In this document: positions 38,491-48,236 of the stretch, piece by piece
How positions within the stretch are numbered: position 1 is the stretch's first letter
How the letters are laid out: the number at the start of each line of letters is the position of its first letter
Source of the DNA: Flavobacterium sp. NG2
GTDB taxonomy: Bacteria > Bacteroidota > Bacteroidia > Flavobacteriales > Flavobacteriaceae
Reading direction: 5' to 3'
Length of the DNA: 64,000 bases
Assembly: GCF_034119845.1 (NCBI RefSeq)
Contig: NZ_CP139420.1
Location: 2,334,001-2,398,000, forward strand
Position numbers and translations under genes: made by a program
Notes under the pieces: model-generated
Seen by the model: the letters and a program-made list of their open reading frames with translations, nothing else
Told to the model about the DNA's origin: nothing
The model's database searches: none

Positions 38491-39714
38491 TTAGCTGTTA
38501 GCTTCAACAGTATTGATTTCTTTCTGTTTGTTGTAAACCTGAATTGCATCTTTTAAAATATGAACAGCTTGTATTAAATCTTCTTTTTTCAATACATAAG
38601 CAATTCGAACTTGATTTAATCCTAATCCAGGAGTTGAATAAAATCCAGAAGCAGGTGAAATCATTACAGTCTCACCGTTTAGGTCATATTTTTCAAGCAA
38701 CCATTGTGCAAAATCTTCTGTATTGTCAACAGGTAATTCTACGATGCAATAAAAAGCAGCTTTTGGTTTGTTTACCACAACCCCTTTAATTTTGTCTAAC
38801 TCAGCCACAAGAGTGTCTCTTCTTTCTTTGTATTCAGCAATTACTTCATCAAAATAACTTTGAGGTGTAGCAATAGCAGCTTCACAAGCAATTTGTCCAA
38901 TAGTAGGAGGGCATAATCTTGCTTGAGCAAATTTCATTGCTGTTGCGATAACTTGCTTGTTTTGAGTCACCATACAGCCTATACGTGCACCGCACATACT
39001 GTATCTTTTAGAAACAGAGTCAATCATAATGACATTCTGTTCAAGCCCAACTAAATTCATTACTGAGAAGAACTCATCTCCATCATAAATGAATTTACGA
39101 TATACTTCATCTGCAATTAAAAACAAATCGTGTTTTTTAACGATTTCTCCTAACTGCTTAATTTCGTCTTCAGAATATAAATTTCCTGTTGGATTACTTG
39201 GATTACATATTAGTATCGCTTTAGTCTTTGGAGTAATTGCTTTTTCAAAAGCATCCATTGATGGTAAAGCAAAGCCATTTTCTAAAACAGTATTTACAGG
39301 GACTACGGTTGCACTTGATTCTTCAGAAAAGGCAATGTAATTAGCATAAAATGGTTCTGGGATGATAATTTCATCTCCCGGATCCATAATACTTCCTAAA
39401 GCAAAAAGCAATGCTTCTGAACCTCCAGTAGTAATCATGATGTCTTCAAAATTAACATCAATATCTTGGTCATTATAAAACTTGGCTAGTTTCTTTCTGT
39501 AACTATCAAACCCAGCCGAAGGGCCATATTCAATGATATCTAATTCAAAGTTTCTTAGGGCTTCAATGGCTAATTCGGGGCTCTTAATATCAGGTTGTCC
39601 GATGTTTAAGTGATATACTTTATGTCCTTTTTGAACGGCAATATCTGCATAAGGAGCAAGTTTTCGAATTGGGGATTGGGGCATTCTTTTACCTCTAATA
39701 GAAATATTTGGCAT
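38491..39714 (-). CDS. PLP-dependent class I/II aminotransferase
   Basis: This 407-residue aminotransferase of fold type I has LNIGQPDIKSPELAIEAL, TTGGSEALLFALGSIMDPGDEI, NPSNPTGNLYSEDE, and the PLP-binding Lys in DSVSKRYSMCGARIGCM. The C-terminal end has the substrate-binding Arg in LNQVRIAYVL. It is of the aspartate/aromatic aminotransferase group, but the substrate cannot be fixed. It is transcribed alone, diverging from the retropepsin-like gene. Confidence 0.88.
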   Translation of the reverse strand: MPNISIRGKRMPQSPIRKLAPYADIAVQKGHKVYHLNIGQPDIKSPELAIEALRNFELDIIEYGPSAGFDSYRKKLAKFYNDQDIDVNFEDIMITTGGSEALLFALGSIMDPGDEIIIPEPFYANYIAFSEESSATVVPVNTVLENGFALPSMDAFEKAITPKTKAILICNPSNPTGNLYSEDEIKQLGEIVKKHDLFLIADEVYRKFIYDGDEFFSVMNLVGLEQNVIMIDSVSKRYSMCGARIGCMVTQNKQVIATAMKFAQARLCPPTIGQIACEAAIATPQSYFDEVIAEYKERRDTLVAELDKIKGVVVNKPKAAFYCIVELPVDNTEDFAQWLLEKYDLNGETVMISPASGFYSTPGLGLNQVRIAYVLKKEDLIQAVHILKDAIQVYNKQKEINTVEANS

Positions 39715-39838
39715 TGTTTATTTATTTTAATACAAATTTGCGAATTTTTTTTTAATCTCCTCTACGTTGTACTCACTATTTGTAGATATATAACTGTAAA
39801 AGCAGGATTTTTGCTTAATTTTATGAAAACGACGATTC

Positions 39839-41170
39839 ATGAAAAAAATATGTTACTTTTTTTTTCTGTTTTTCTATGTCTTTTCTGTCATGGGACAAAG
39901 TGATTTTCAATTTATAAAAAAGAAGAATAAGGTTCGTTTTTCTTTTAAATTGATTAATAATTTGGTGTTTATCCCTATAAAAGTAAACGGTGTAGAATTA
40001 ACTTTTCTGTTGGACTCAGGAATAGGTCAAACTCTGCTATTTAGCGTAGAGGAAAAAGATAATCTCCGTTTCAAAAATGTTGAAAAAATTGCCATTAGGG
40101 GGTTTGGTAGTGATACTATTGTTGATGGATTGAAATCATCGGATAATTTATTAGAAATTAAAGGAATGAAGTCCTACCCCAATATAGTATACATTATATT
40201 AGGACAGGAATTTAATTTCTCGACCTATATTGGCATTCCAGTTAATGGAGTTATCGGTCACACTTTTTTTAAGAATAATTTGGTAAAGATTGATTATCAT
40301 AATAAAATGATAACGGTCTATGATGATAATAGTAAGAATAGAAAATTGATTAATCGAAAATTCACTAAGGTTCCAATAGAAATCGTTAAGGGTAAACCCT
40401 ATTTAAAAGGGAAAGTGAAGTTTGAAGATAATTATATTCCAGTTAAATTACTTGTAGATATTGGGAATAGTGATTCAGTATGGCTATTTGAAAATGAAAA
40501 CGATAAAATAAAAGTTCCAGATAAAAATTTTAAAGACTATTTAGGGCGCGGATTTAATGGTGATATAATGGGGCGAAGGGCTTTGGCTAAAAGTTTTGAA
40601 ATTTTTGATTTTAAATTTTCAAAACCCATAGTTGCTTTCCCAGACTCTATAGCTGTAAAGCTTTTTAAGTTCATACCTGAAAGAATGGGTTCGGTTGGAG
40701 GAGGTATTTTTAAAAGATTTTCCTTGGTGATGGATTATAAAAACAGTACTTTGTTTTTGGCACCTAATAGGGAGTTTAACGCTCCATTTTTGTATAATAA
40801 AAGTGGTATCGAAATTATTCACGCTGGGATGCAGCTAGTAAGAATTGAGGAAAAACAAAAAACAATTTCGGTTAAAACGCATACTATCTTTGATTCTGGT
40901 ATCGAAAAAACAACTTCAGATTTGAAATATAATTTTGAATTAAAGCCTGTTTATAAAATTTCAAATATTAGAGAAAAATCGTTAGCGGCAGCCTCTGGTT
41001 TGCAAATAGGAGATATTATTCTTAGGGTTGATAATGAGGAGGCTTACAAATATTCTTTGCAAGAGCTAAATGGGCTGTTACAATCTGAGCATGAAAAATG
41101 GATCACAATTGAAGTCGATAGGCAGGGGAGAGTAATGGTATTTAGGTTTAAATTAATTGATATTTTGTAA
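39839..41170 (+). CDS. Retropepsin-like aspartic protease with C-terminal PDZ domain
   Basis: This 443-residue exported protein has a signal peptide (ending FSVMGQS), two retropepsin-like lobes, each with a Hydrophobic-hydrophobic-Asp motif (FLLDSGIGQT near residue 60 and LLVDIGNSDSVW near 205), and a PDZ domain at about 375-440 (AAASGLQIGDIILRVDNEE). The second lobe has DIG rather than DTG/DSG, so its catalytic Asp is present but the motif is altered. Gene families of this build are common in Bacteroidota. Peptidase activity and target are unknown. Confidence 0.8.
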   Translation: MKKICYFFFLFFYVFSVMGQSDFQFIKKKNKVRFSFKLINNLVFIPIKVNGVELTFLLDSGIGQTLLFSVEEKDNLRFKNVEKIAIRGFGSDTIVDGLKSSDNLLEIKGMKSYPNIVYIILGQEFNFSTYIGIPVNGVIGHTFFKNNLVKIDYHNKMITVYDDNSKNRKLINRKFTKVPIEIVKGKPYLKGKVKFEDNYIPVKLLVDIGNSDSVWLFENENDKIKVPDKNFKDYLGRGFNGDIMGRRALAKSFEIFDFKFSKPIVAFPDSIAVKLFKFIPERMGSVGGGIFKRFSLVMDYKNSTLFLAPNREFNAPFLYNKSGIEIIHAGMQLVRIEEKQKTISVKTHTIFDSGIEKTTSDLKYNFELKPVYKISNIREKSLAAASGLQIGDIILRVDNEEAYKYSLQELNGLLQSEHEKWITIEVDRQGRVMVFRFKLIDIL

Positions 41171-41174
41171 AAAA

Positions 41175-41212
41175 AAAATACTCCAAGTTTTTCAAGGAGT
41201 ATTTTGTTTTTT
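41175..41212. terminator. Bidirectional terminator between the protease and DUF1573 genes
   Basis: Stem AATACTCC with GGAGTATT and a loop of 11 bases, flanked by A-run (left) and T-run (right). It sits between convergent genes. Confidence 0.85.
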
Positions 41213-41600
41213 AATTAGCGAGTACCTCACCTTTTATTTTTAATGGGATTCGACCTTCGTCGTAATTTACAGCATTAGATTCAACTGTAATGGTATTTCT
41301 AATAGGCCCAGGGCTCATATTGTACTTAATTTCGATTTTTCCTGATTTTCCTGGCAAAACAGTAATAGGTGTTTTTGAAAGAATAGAACAGCTAGCGGTC
41401 GATTGTACAGAGTAGATGATTAACGAACTGTTACCAATGTTCGTGAAATCAAAAACGCGTACACCATTGTCTTTGTCTTTTGAAATAGCTCCGAAATCAA
41501 TAGTATTGTTTTTAGCTTTAAAGTCTATTTTAGCTCCATTTTGTGCAAATCCAATACAAGAAAAAGTCAGGAAAGCTATAAAAGTGGCTATTTTTTTCAT
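41211..41600 (-). CDS. DUF1573 domain-containing secreted protein
   Basis: This 129-residue protein has a signal peptide (to FAQNG, about residue 21) and a DUF1573 domain: TIDFGAISKDKDNGVRVFDFTNIGNSSLIIYSVQSTASC followed by LPGKSGKIEIKYN. The family is an Ig-like beta-sandwich found in many secreted Bacteroidota proteins of unknown role. It is divergent from valS; the gap 41601-41813 holds the promoters, and a TACTTTTG box (41686-41693) may serve valS. Confidence 0.85.
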   Translation of the reverse strand: MKKIATFIAFLTFSCIGFAQNGAKIDFKAKNNTIDFGAISKDKDNGVRVFDFTNIGNSSLIIYSVQSTASCSILSKTPITVLPGKSGKIEIKYNMSPGPIRNTITVESNAVNYDEGRIPLKIKGEVLAN

Positions 41601-41813
41601 TTGGTTTGGTTTAATAAAGTAAATATACTTTGTTTTAATTAGTACACAAATTTTTATTTCTCTTTTTATAGTGTACTTAATTATTTACTTTTGTTCCCTT
41701 ATTGAATTACAAGAATCAGACCAAAGTCTAAAAACATAATTACGGGTTCGGTTGTTATGGTAACTGAATCAGGTGGTTAGTCCAATTAAATGATTAAAAT
41801 GATCGACGATAAA

Positions 41814-44447
41814 ATGACAATTCCTGCACAATTTGACGCTAAGAATATTGAGAATAAGTGGTATGACTACTGGATGAAAAACAACTATTTTCATTCAACT
41901 CCAGACCACAGAACACCTTATAGTATAGTTATTCCGCCGCCAAACGTGACAGGAGTCTTGCACATGGGGCATATGTTGAATAATACTATTCAGGATGTTT
42001 TAATTAGAAGAGCTCGTTTGAAAGGATTCAACGCTTGTTGGGTTCCTGGAACAGATCACGCTTCGATTGCGACTGAAGCTAAGGTTGTGGCTAAATTAAA
42101 GTCGGAAGGAATTAATAAATCTGATTTAACACGTGAGGAATTCCTAAAACATGCTTATGATTGGACTGATAAATATGGAGGCACTATTTTAGAACAATTA
42201 AAACAATTGGGTTGTTCTTGCGATTGGGAACGTACGAAGTTCACCATGGATCCTGATATGTCGGCTTCTGTGATAAAATCTTTTGTGGATTTATACAACA
42301 AAGGCTTGATTTACCGTGGGTACCGAATGGTAAATTGGGACCCAGAAGCAAAAACTACTTTGTCTGACGAAGAGGTTATTTTTGAAGAAAGACAAGGAAA
42401 ATTGTATTTCCTAAAATATAAAATCGAAGGTTCTGAGGACTTTTTGACAGTAGCAACGACACGTCCAGAAACTATTTTTGGAGATACTGCTATTTGTATC
42501 AATCCTAACGATGAGCGTTTTGCTCATTTAAAAGGAAAAAAAGCCATTGTACCTATATGTGGTCGTGTGATTCCTATTATTGAAGATGAATATGTAGATA
42601 TCGAATTTGGAACAGGTTGTTTGAAAGTAACGCCTGCACACGATATGAATGATAAAACACTAGGAGAGAAGCATAACTTGGAAATTATCGATATTTTCAA
42701 CGAAGATGCTAGCTTGAATAGTTTTGGTTTGCATTACCAAGGTCAAGATCGTTTTGCGGTTCGTGAAGCGATTGCTAAAGAATTAGAAGAAAATGGTGAT
42801 TTAGCTAAAACAGAAATTCACCTTAATAAAGTGGGAACTTCTGAAAGAACAAAAGCGGTTATTGAGCCACGTTTGTCTGACCAATGGTTCCTTAAAATGG
42901 AGGATTTAGTAAAACCAGCAATCAAATCGGTTCTTGAAGACGGTGATATTAAATTACATCCAAAACGTTTTGAAAATACGTATGCACACTGGTTGAACAA
43001 TATTCGTGATTGGAATATTTCTCGTCAATTGTGGTGGGGACAACAAATTCCGGCCTACTATTATGGAGATGGGAAAGAAGATTTCGTAGTTGCCGAGAAC
43101 ATAGAAGATGCTTTGGCTTTAGCCAAAGAAAAAACTGCTAATTCCCAGCTTCAAACTACTGACTTAAGACAAGATGTTGATGCACTAGATACCTGGTTTT
43201 CTTCTTGGCTGTGGCCAATGTCGGTTTTTGGAGGAATTATGGATCCAGAGAACGAAGAGTTTAAATATTATTATCCAACAAATGACTTGGTAACCGGTCC
43301 AGATATCTTGTTTTTCTGGGTAGCGAGAATGATTATCGCAGGTTACGAATACGCTGGTGAAAAACCGTTTTCAAATGTGTATTTGACTGGTTTGGTTCGT
43401 GACAAGCAAAGACGTAAAATGTCTAAATCATTAGGGAATTCTCCTGAACCTTTGGAATTGATTGAGAAATTTGGTGCCGATGGGGTTCGTGTAGGATTGT
43501 TATTGAGTGCTTCGGCAGGAAATGACATTATGTTTGATGAGGAGTTATGTAACCAAGGAAAAGCTTTTTCGAACAAAATTTGGAATGCCTTCAAATTAAT
43601 CAAAGGATGGGAAGTTTCAGAGACTATTCCACAACCTGAATCTTCAAAAGTGGCCATTGAATGGTACGAGGCGAAGTTCCAACAAACTTTGGCTGAGATT
43701 GAAGATAATTTTGAAAAATACAGGATTTCAGAGGCTTTGATGGGAATCTATAAATTGGTTTGGGATGATTTCTGTTCTTGGTTCTTAGAAATGATTAAAC
43801 CAGGATACCAACAGCCAATTGATAGCACCACTTTTGCGAAAGCAATAGAAATGCTTGAAAATAACCTGAAATTATTACACCCATTCATGCCTTTCTTAAC
43901 TGAAGAAATTTGGCAACATATTACAGAAAGAACCACTGAAGAAGCGCTTATCGTTTCGACTTGGCCAGAATCAAAACCGTTTAAAGCGAACCTGATTTCA
44001 GATTTTGAAATCACTATGGACGTTATTTCAGGGTTGAGAACTATTCGTAAGGATAAAAACATACCGTTCAAAGATACTATTGAGTTAAAAGCAATTAATA
44101 ACGATGCGGTTTCGACTTATTTTGATAGTATTATCACCAAATTAGGGAATATTTCGTCATTTGAATATGTAACTGAAAAAGTAGATGGTGCTTTGTCTTA
44201 CCGTGTAAACTCTAATGAATATTTTATTCCAATTACTGGAAATATTAATGTCGAAGAGGAAATTGCGAAATTGACAGCTGAATTGAATTACACTAAAGGA
44301 TTCCTTAAATCAGTACAAGGGAAACTTTCAAATGAGAAATTTGTAGCAGGTGCACCTGAGAAAGTGATTGCAAACGAGCGTCAAAAGGAGGCTGATGCTT
44401 TGGCTAAGATTGCTACAATCGAACAAAGTTTGGCTGGTTTACAATAA
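41814..44447 (+). CDS. valS: Valyl-tRNA synthetase
   Basis: This class I synthetase of about 877 residues has PPPNVTGVLHMGHM (HIGH-like) near residue 45 and RRKMSKSLGNSPEPL (KMSKS). The editing domain contains TTRPETIFGDTAICI, and the C-terminal coiled coil (KLTAELNYTKGFLKSVQGKLSNEKFVAGAPEKV) is typical of ValRS. Starts at 41790 or 41799 would add a short stretch with Met; the ATG at 41814 (MTIPAQFDAKN) fits the family better. It charges tRNA(Val) and edits Thr. Confidence 0.95.
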   Translation: MTIPAQFDAKNIENKWYDYWMKNNYFHSTPDHRTPYSIVIPPPNVTGVLHMGHMLNNTIQDVLIRRARLKGFNACWVPGTDHASIATEAKVVAKLKSEGINKSDLTREEFLKHAYDWTDKYGGTILEQLKQLGCSCDWERTKFTMDPDMSASVIKSFVDLYNKGLIYRGYRMVNWDPEAKTTLSDEEVIFEERQGKLYFLKYKIEGSEDFLTVATTRPETIFGDTAICINPNDERFAHLKGKKAIVPICGRVIPIIEDEYVDIEFGTGCLKVTPAHDMNDKTLGEKHNLEIIDIFNEDASLNSFGLHYQGQDRFAVREAIAKELEENGDLAKTEIHLNKVGTSERTKAVIEPRLSDQWFLKMEDLVKPAIKSVLEDGDIKLHPKRFENTYAHWLNNIRDWNISRQLWWGQQIPAYYYGDGKEDFVVAENIEDALALAKEKTANSQLQTTDLRQDVDALDTWFSSWLWPMSVFGGIMDPENEEFKYYYPTNDLVTGPDILFFWVARMIIAGYEYAGEKPFSNVYLTGLVRDKQRRKMSKSLGNSPEPLELIEKFGADGVRVGLLLSASAGNDIMFDEELCNQGKAFSNKIWNAFKLIKGWEVSETIPQPESSKVAIEWYEAKFQQTLAEIEDNFEKYRISEALMGIYKLVWDDFCSWFLEMIKPGYQQPIDSTTFAKAIEMLENNLKLLHPFMPFLTEEIWQHITERTTEEALIVSTWPESKPFKANLISDFEITMDVISGLRTIRKDKNIPFKDTIELKAINNDAVSTYFDSIITKLGNISSFEYVTEKVDGALSYRVNSNEYFIPITGNINVEEEIAKLTAELNYTKGFLKSVQGKLSNEKFVAGAPEKVIANERQKEADALAKIATIEQSLAGLQ

Positions 44448-44468
44448 TTGACAGCCCTTATATAGTAT

Positions 44469-44508
44469 AAATCCCAATACTGAAAATTTCAGTATTGGGA
44501 TTTTTTTT
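44469..44508 (+). terminator. Terminator of valS
   Basis: A perfect stem (AAATCCCAATACTGAAA and complement of its first part) with a 3-base loop is followed by eight T. It may also serve the convergent PepSY gene. Confidence 0.9.
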
Positions 44509-44522
44509 AAGTAATAGTTGCT

Positions 44523-45074
44523 TTAAGAGAGTAGGATTAAAAATAGTAAAGGAAAAATAATGCCTGCAAGGGCAAGTTTCCATCCTCGATTTTTGAAACT
44601 GAATTTACCTCCTTTTACCATGATAATTCCTGTGAGGGCTATAAATATTAAACTCAAAGCAAAAATGTCAGAATAGTAAATCCAAAAATTTGAGGTGTTT
44701 TTATGTAAACTCATACTTTGGCTAATTATTGGTGTTTTAAAAAATGATACAATTTCACCTTTTCCTGTTTTCATATCAATTTCTACATCGTGTTTTTCAA
44801 ATGATATTCTAAAGGTATTTTTTTTGATCATTTGACGTCTCATTTTATCTTTTATGCCTAATTTTTCGCCAAGGTCTTTAGCATAATCATCATCAATTTC
44901 GCCTTTTTCGGGTAATTTTACTTCGATGGTTTTGGTTTCTATCGTGTACTTTTCTGGATGCCAATTTTCCCTATGGTTCATCATTAAACCTGAAAAGGCA
45001 AAGGAAATAATTAGACCTAGATAAAAATAACCAAGGTCGCGATGTAGATTTCTAAGAGTGCTTTTTTTTATCAT
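44523..45074 (-). CDS. PepSY-domain membrane protein
   Basis: This 183-residue protein has an N-terminal membrane helix (LGYFYLGLIISFAFSGLMMNHR), a periplasmic PepSY-like domain with FEKHDVEIDMKTGKGEIVSF, and two C-terminal helices. The LHRDLGYFY and LHKNTSNFWIYYSD His residues resemble those of PepSY_TM iron-reduction proteins. It follows the siderophore receptor by 24 bases on the same strand, so a role in siderophore-iron reduction or release is likely. Confidence 0.8.
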   Translation of the reverse strand: MIKKSTLRNLHRDLGYFYLGLIISFAFSGLMMNHRENWHPEKYTIETKTIEVKLPEKGEIDDDYAKDLGEKLGIKDKMRRQMIKKNTFRISFEKHDVEIDMKTGKGEIVSFFKTPIISQSMSLHKNTSNFWIYYSDIFALSLIFIALTGIIMVKGGKFSFKNRGWKLALAGIIFPLLFLILLS

Positions 45075-45098
45075 TTGGACTATTTTAAAAAGATTTTA

Positions 45099-47321
45099 TT
45101 AAAGTTGGTATTTAATAGTAGTTATAAATTGTCTAGGAGCAATTGGGTTAACACTGTAGTTTTCGTGTACGGTATAATTCAATTCGTTAGTGATGTTAGA
45201 TAATTTACATAAGAAAGTAAATTTTTTCCAATCATACCCAAGTGAAATGTCAATTGTAGTGTAGCCCTCAATTGGAATTTCTCGATCATTTATAGAGGTC
45301 GCGCCAGTAGTAGCGTTTATAATTAATTGGTTGTTCCATCCTCCAACACGGTCTCCAATATAGCTAGCCAATGCACCCATTTTTAAGCCTTTTAATTTTC
45401 CTGATGGTAAGGTATAAAAGAAACTTAGATTCGCCGTGTTTGCAGGAGTTCTGGCCAAGCGATCTCCCTCTATGAAACTTCCATTTAGACCTGAAGTTTT
45501 AGTATAACGCATATCGTTATAACTATATCCAGCAATGATGTCTAATCCCTCCAATGGAGAAGCCGTTATATCAACTTCAACTCCCTTACTTTTGGTTGCA
45601 CCACTAAGTGTTTTAATAGTGCTGTCCGTGTTTATCGATCCATCAGACTTAAATTCAGCCATTTGTGCTAGATTGCTGTTGGTGATTTGGTACAAAGTCA
45701 GATTAGTACTCAACAAACCTCTCCAGAAATCTTTTTTGATACCTATCTCATATTGGTCAATGATTGAAGGTTTTATTACTTTTAAATCTACAGTAGTACC
45801 AGAGTTAGGCGTAAATGAGTTGGCATAACTCGCAAATAATGAAATATCTTGATTAGGTTGGTACACCAATCCTAGTTTAGGCGTAAATGCTTGATCGTTT
45901 CGAATAGGGGCATCGGTGATTACAGTAGGGGTAATGGTAAAATCAGTTGTAGTAACTAAAGATTCCTGCCAAGACCAACGAATACCTGCTAAGATTTTGA
46001 ATTTTTCCGTTAGAGAGATTAAATCTTGGGCATAGATTCCAAAACGGTTGGTATTGGTTTTTACAATTTTGGTGTTGGTTGCATCAGGAATTCCAGTTCC
46101 TTGGTCAAAATTTTCAAAATCATAGATATTACCACTGCCGTAAGTGGTTGGATTAAATTTAAAGGTATAGGCATCCGCCAAAGAGTTTTCTAAATCAACC
46201 CCTGTGAAAATTTGATGTTTGATTGTACCTGTAGTAAAGTTTCCTTGTAGGCTTAGTTGTTCTCCAATGATTTGTTCTTCATTTTTGTTTTGTCCTAATG
46301 GACGACTCCAATCACCGTTTGCACTTGGTTGAATTCTTTCTGTTCCTTTTGATGTTCGGTTGTAATCTTGGAATGATGAATTAAAGTTTAACATCCAATT
46401 TTTGTTAAATTCATGCTTGATTAAAGCTGAAACACTGGTTTGTTTGGTATTTCCATTAGACCAAGTAGCACCTAAATACGTATTTCTCGGAATATCAACA
46501 ATTGTTTTACCAATGATACCAGTTCCAAAATCAGGTGTCCAATCATCGTTAAGATAATCCCCTTGTAAGGTGATATCAGTTTTGTTACTTAATTTGAATA
46601 AGAATGCAGGATTAATGTAATAGCGCTCTCTTGCGACAATATCTCTAAAACTTTTGGAGTTTTCATAAGAGCCTACAAAACGATATGCGATATTTTTATT
46701 CAAAGGGCCGTAAATATCAACTGATGGTTTATAGAACTCGTAACTTCCAGTTTGCATGCTGATTTCACCACCTTTTTCAAATGAAGGTGTTTTTGTAACC
46801 ATATTCAAAATTCCTCCAGGTGCTACATTTCCATAAAGTAAGGCTGCGCTTCCCTTAAGAATTTCTACTCTTTCAAGAGAAGATACTTCTGGTAAAGAAC
46901 CATTAGTGAATCGGAACCCATTTTTAAACATATTATTTGCCGACATATCGTAACCACGAGACCAAAAAGTTTCTTGAGCGCCACCACGAGCAGAACCTAC
47001 ATATACACCATTTACATTTTTAATAACTTCACTCAATCTTATAGCTTGTTGTTGTCCTATAATTTTACTTTCAATAATTTGAATACTTTGAGGTATATCC
47101 ATAGGTTTTAGACCAGAACGTAATGCTGATACAGGTTTTCGTTGCTTATTACAGGTAATGAAAACTTCACGTAGAATTTCCCCTTTTTTATTTTTTACAG
47201 TATCATTTTCTATACTTACAAAATCATTTGTAGTTTGATAAATGGAGCTAGAGGCAATTTCTTGGGCTTGTGTTGCAAATCCAACCAAGGCCATTGTTAC
47301 AATTAGTACTTTATTTCTCAT
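45099..47321 (-). CDS. TonB-dependent siderophore receptor
   Basis: This 740-residue outer-membrane receptor has a signal peptide (AGLVGFATQAQE region), then a plug (DIPQSIQIIESKIIGQQQAIRLSEVIKNVNGVY, ERVEILKGSAALLYGNVAPGGILNMVTK) and a 22-stranded barrel ending in a TIKYQL. The plug pattern is of the FhuA/FpvA ferric-siderophore class. The 40-residue N-terminal extension holds no recognisable signalling or carboxypeptidase domain. It is paired with a PepSY protein and preceded by a possible Fur-like site at 47388. Confidence 0.9.
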   Translation of the reverse strand: MRNKVLIVTMALVGFATQAQEIASSSIYQTTNDFVSIENDTVKNKKGEILREVFITCNKQRKPVSALRSGLKPMDIPQSIQIIESKIIGQQQAIRLSEVIKNVNGVYVGSARGGAQETFWSRGYDMSANNMFKNGFRFTNGSLPEVSSLERVEILKGSAALLYGNVAPGGILNMVTKTPSFEKGGEISMQTGSYEFYKPSVDIYGPLNKNIAYRFVGSYENSKSFRDIVARERYYINPAFLFKLSNKTDITLQGDYLNDDWTPDFGTGIIGKTIVDIPRNTYLGATWSNGNTKQTSVSALIKHEFNKNWMLNFNSSFQDYNRTSKGTERIQPSANGDWSRPLGQNKNEEQIIGEQLSLQGNFTTGTIKHQIFTGVDLENSLADAYTFKFNPTTYGSGNIYDFENFDQGTGIPDATNTKIVKTNTNRFGIYAQDLISLTEKFKILAGIRWSWQESLVTTTDFTITPTVITDAPIRNDQAFTPKLGLVYQPNQDISLFASYANSFTPNSGTTVDLKVIKPSIIDQYEIGIKKDFWRGLLSTNLTLYQITNSNLAQMAEFKSDGSINTDSTIKTLSGATKSKGVEVDITASPLEGLDIIAGYSYNDMRYTKTSGLNGSFIEGDRLARTPANTANLSFFYTLPSGKLKGLKMGALASYIGDRVGGWNNQLIINATTGATSINDREIPIEGYTTIDISLGYDWKKFTFLCKLSNITNELNYTVHENYSVNPIAPRQFITTIKYQL

Positions 47322-47387
47322 TGTTTTTATTTAGATTTATTAAAAATAATAGCGCAAAAATAGAATTGATTTTTGATTACGCAAAGT

Positions 47388-47411
47388 TTATTTAGAATAA
47401 ATAAAAATAAT
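47388..47411 (-). promoter_or_regulatory. Possible Fur-like site upstream of the siderophore receptor
   Basis: TTTATTTAGAATAAATAAA contains TTTAGAATAA, one half of the flavobacterial iron-box wording (TTTAGAATnATTCTAAA) that I recall, but the second half is degenerate. In the 332-bp gap 47322-47653 I see no other feature except promoter-like TAATTTCG at 47640 for the next gene. Confidence 0.3.
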
Positions 47412-47653
47412 AATTGTAAGTTTAGTTTTAAAGTGTTGATAATTAATTAAATGGATTTGATTATGGTTAAATATTTTTTTTACCTATAAAGAACCATCAT
47501 TGTGAATATTTAACTTTATGTATATGGGAAACTATATTTTTTTCGGGCATATATTGCTAAAATCCATAAAAAAATAGGCTTTATTACCATTTAACAGTAT
47601 TTTACAATAACGAACTTGGCATATTTGATAATGTTTATGTAATTTCGCGGCTG

Positions 47654-48067
47654 ATGAAGAATTTAAAAATAAAATTTTTTCTCCCATTTTTTGTTATCCT
47701 TTTTAGCGGATACGGACAACTATACGCTCATAGTTGCCTAGATAAAATGACTTCAGCCTTTGTGAGTTATGAAAATATCACACATGAAACTCCATTGAAG
47801 GGGTGTTTTAATACACTACAATTAAGTCAATCTCCAGATAAATATAGAAATATTAAACTTCGTGCTACGGATAACGAAGTTGAAGAAGAAGAAATCACTT
47901 CATCAAAGAAAGTGATAGTTTCCAATAACTATTTTTCATCGTTCTATTCGAGCTTATCTGCTAATGACTTTACGAGTTATCTCAAAAAAAGAGCTCCATT
48001 CTACAGCTTTTTTTATCATTTTACAGCCTGCAAAATATTTGTTGTTTTTCAGGTATTTCGGTTATGA
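47654..48067 (+). CDS. Secreted protein of unknown function, before the RND operon
   Basis: This 137-residue protein has a signal peptide (ending LYAHS) and no domain I recognise. The middle is acidic (DNEVEEEEITSSKK) and the end is aromatic and hydrophobic (FYSFFYHFTACKIFVVFQVF), possibly a membrane helix. It precedes the efflux operon by 169 bases in the same direction, and a TAATTTTG box (48099-48106) between suggests a separate promoter for the efflux genes. No function is assigned. Confidence 0.6.
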   Translation: MKNLKIKFFLPFFVILFSGYGQLYAHSCLDKMTSAFVSYENITHETPLKGCFNTLQLSQSPDKYRNIKLRATDNEVEEEEITSSKKVIVSNNYFSSFYSSLSANDFTSYLKKRAPFYSFFYHFTACKIFVVFQVFRL

Positions 48068-48236
48068 TTTGAATTCATTTTAGGCCAATTCTTAGGTCTA
48101 ATTTTGCACATTTTTTATGAATTAATGATTCTTTATTTTGGTTTTTAACCAAGTTAGAGAACGCATTCTTTTGTGCAAAATAGTTTCTTATTAAGTATCA
48201 CAAATAAACATTATTGCCTTAAAAAGCTACACTATT

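Noticed and set aside
47388..47411. Confirmed Fur box
   Set aside because: Only one half-site is convincing; kept only as a low-confidence feature.
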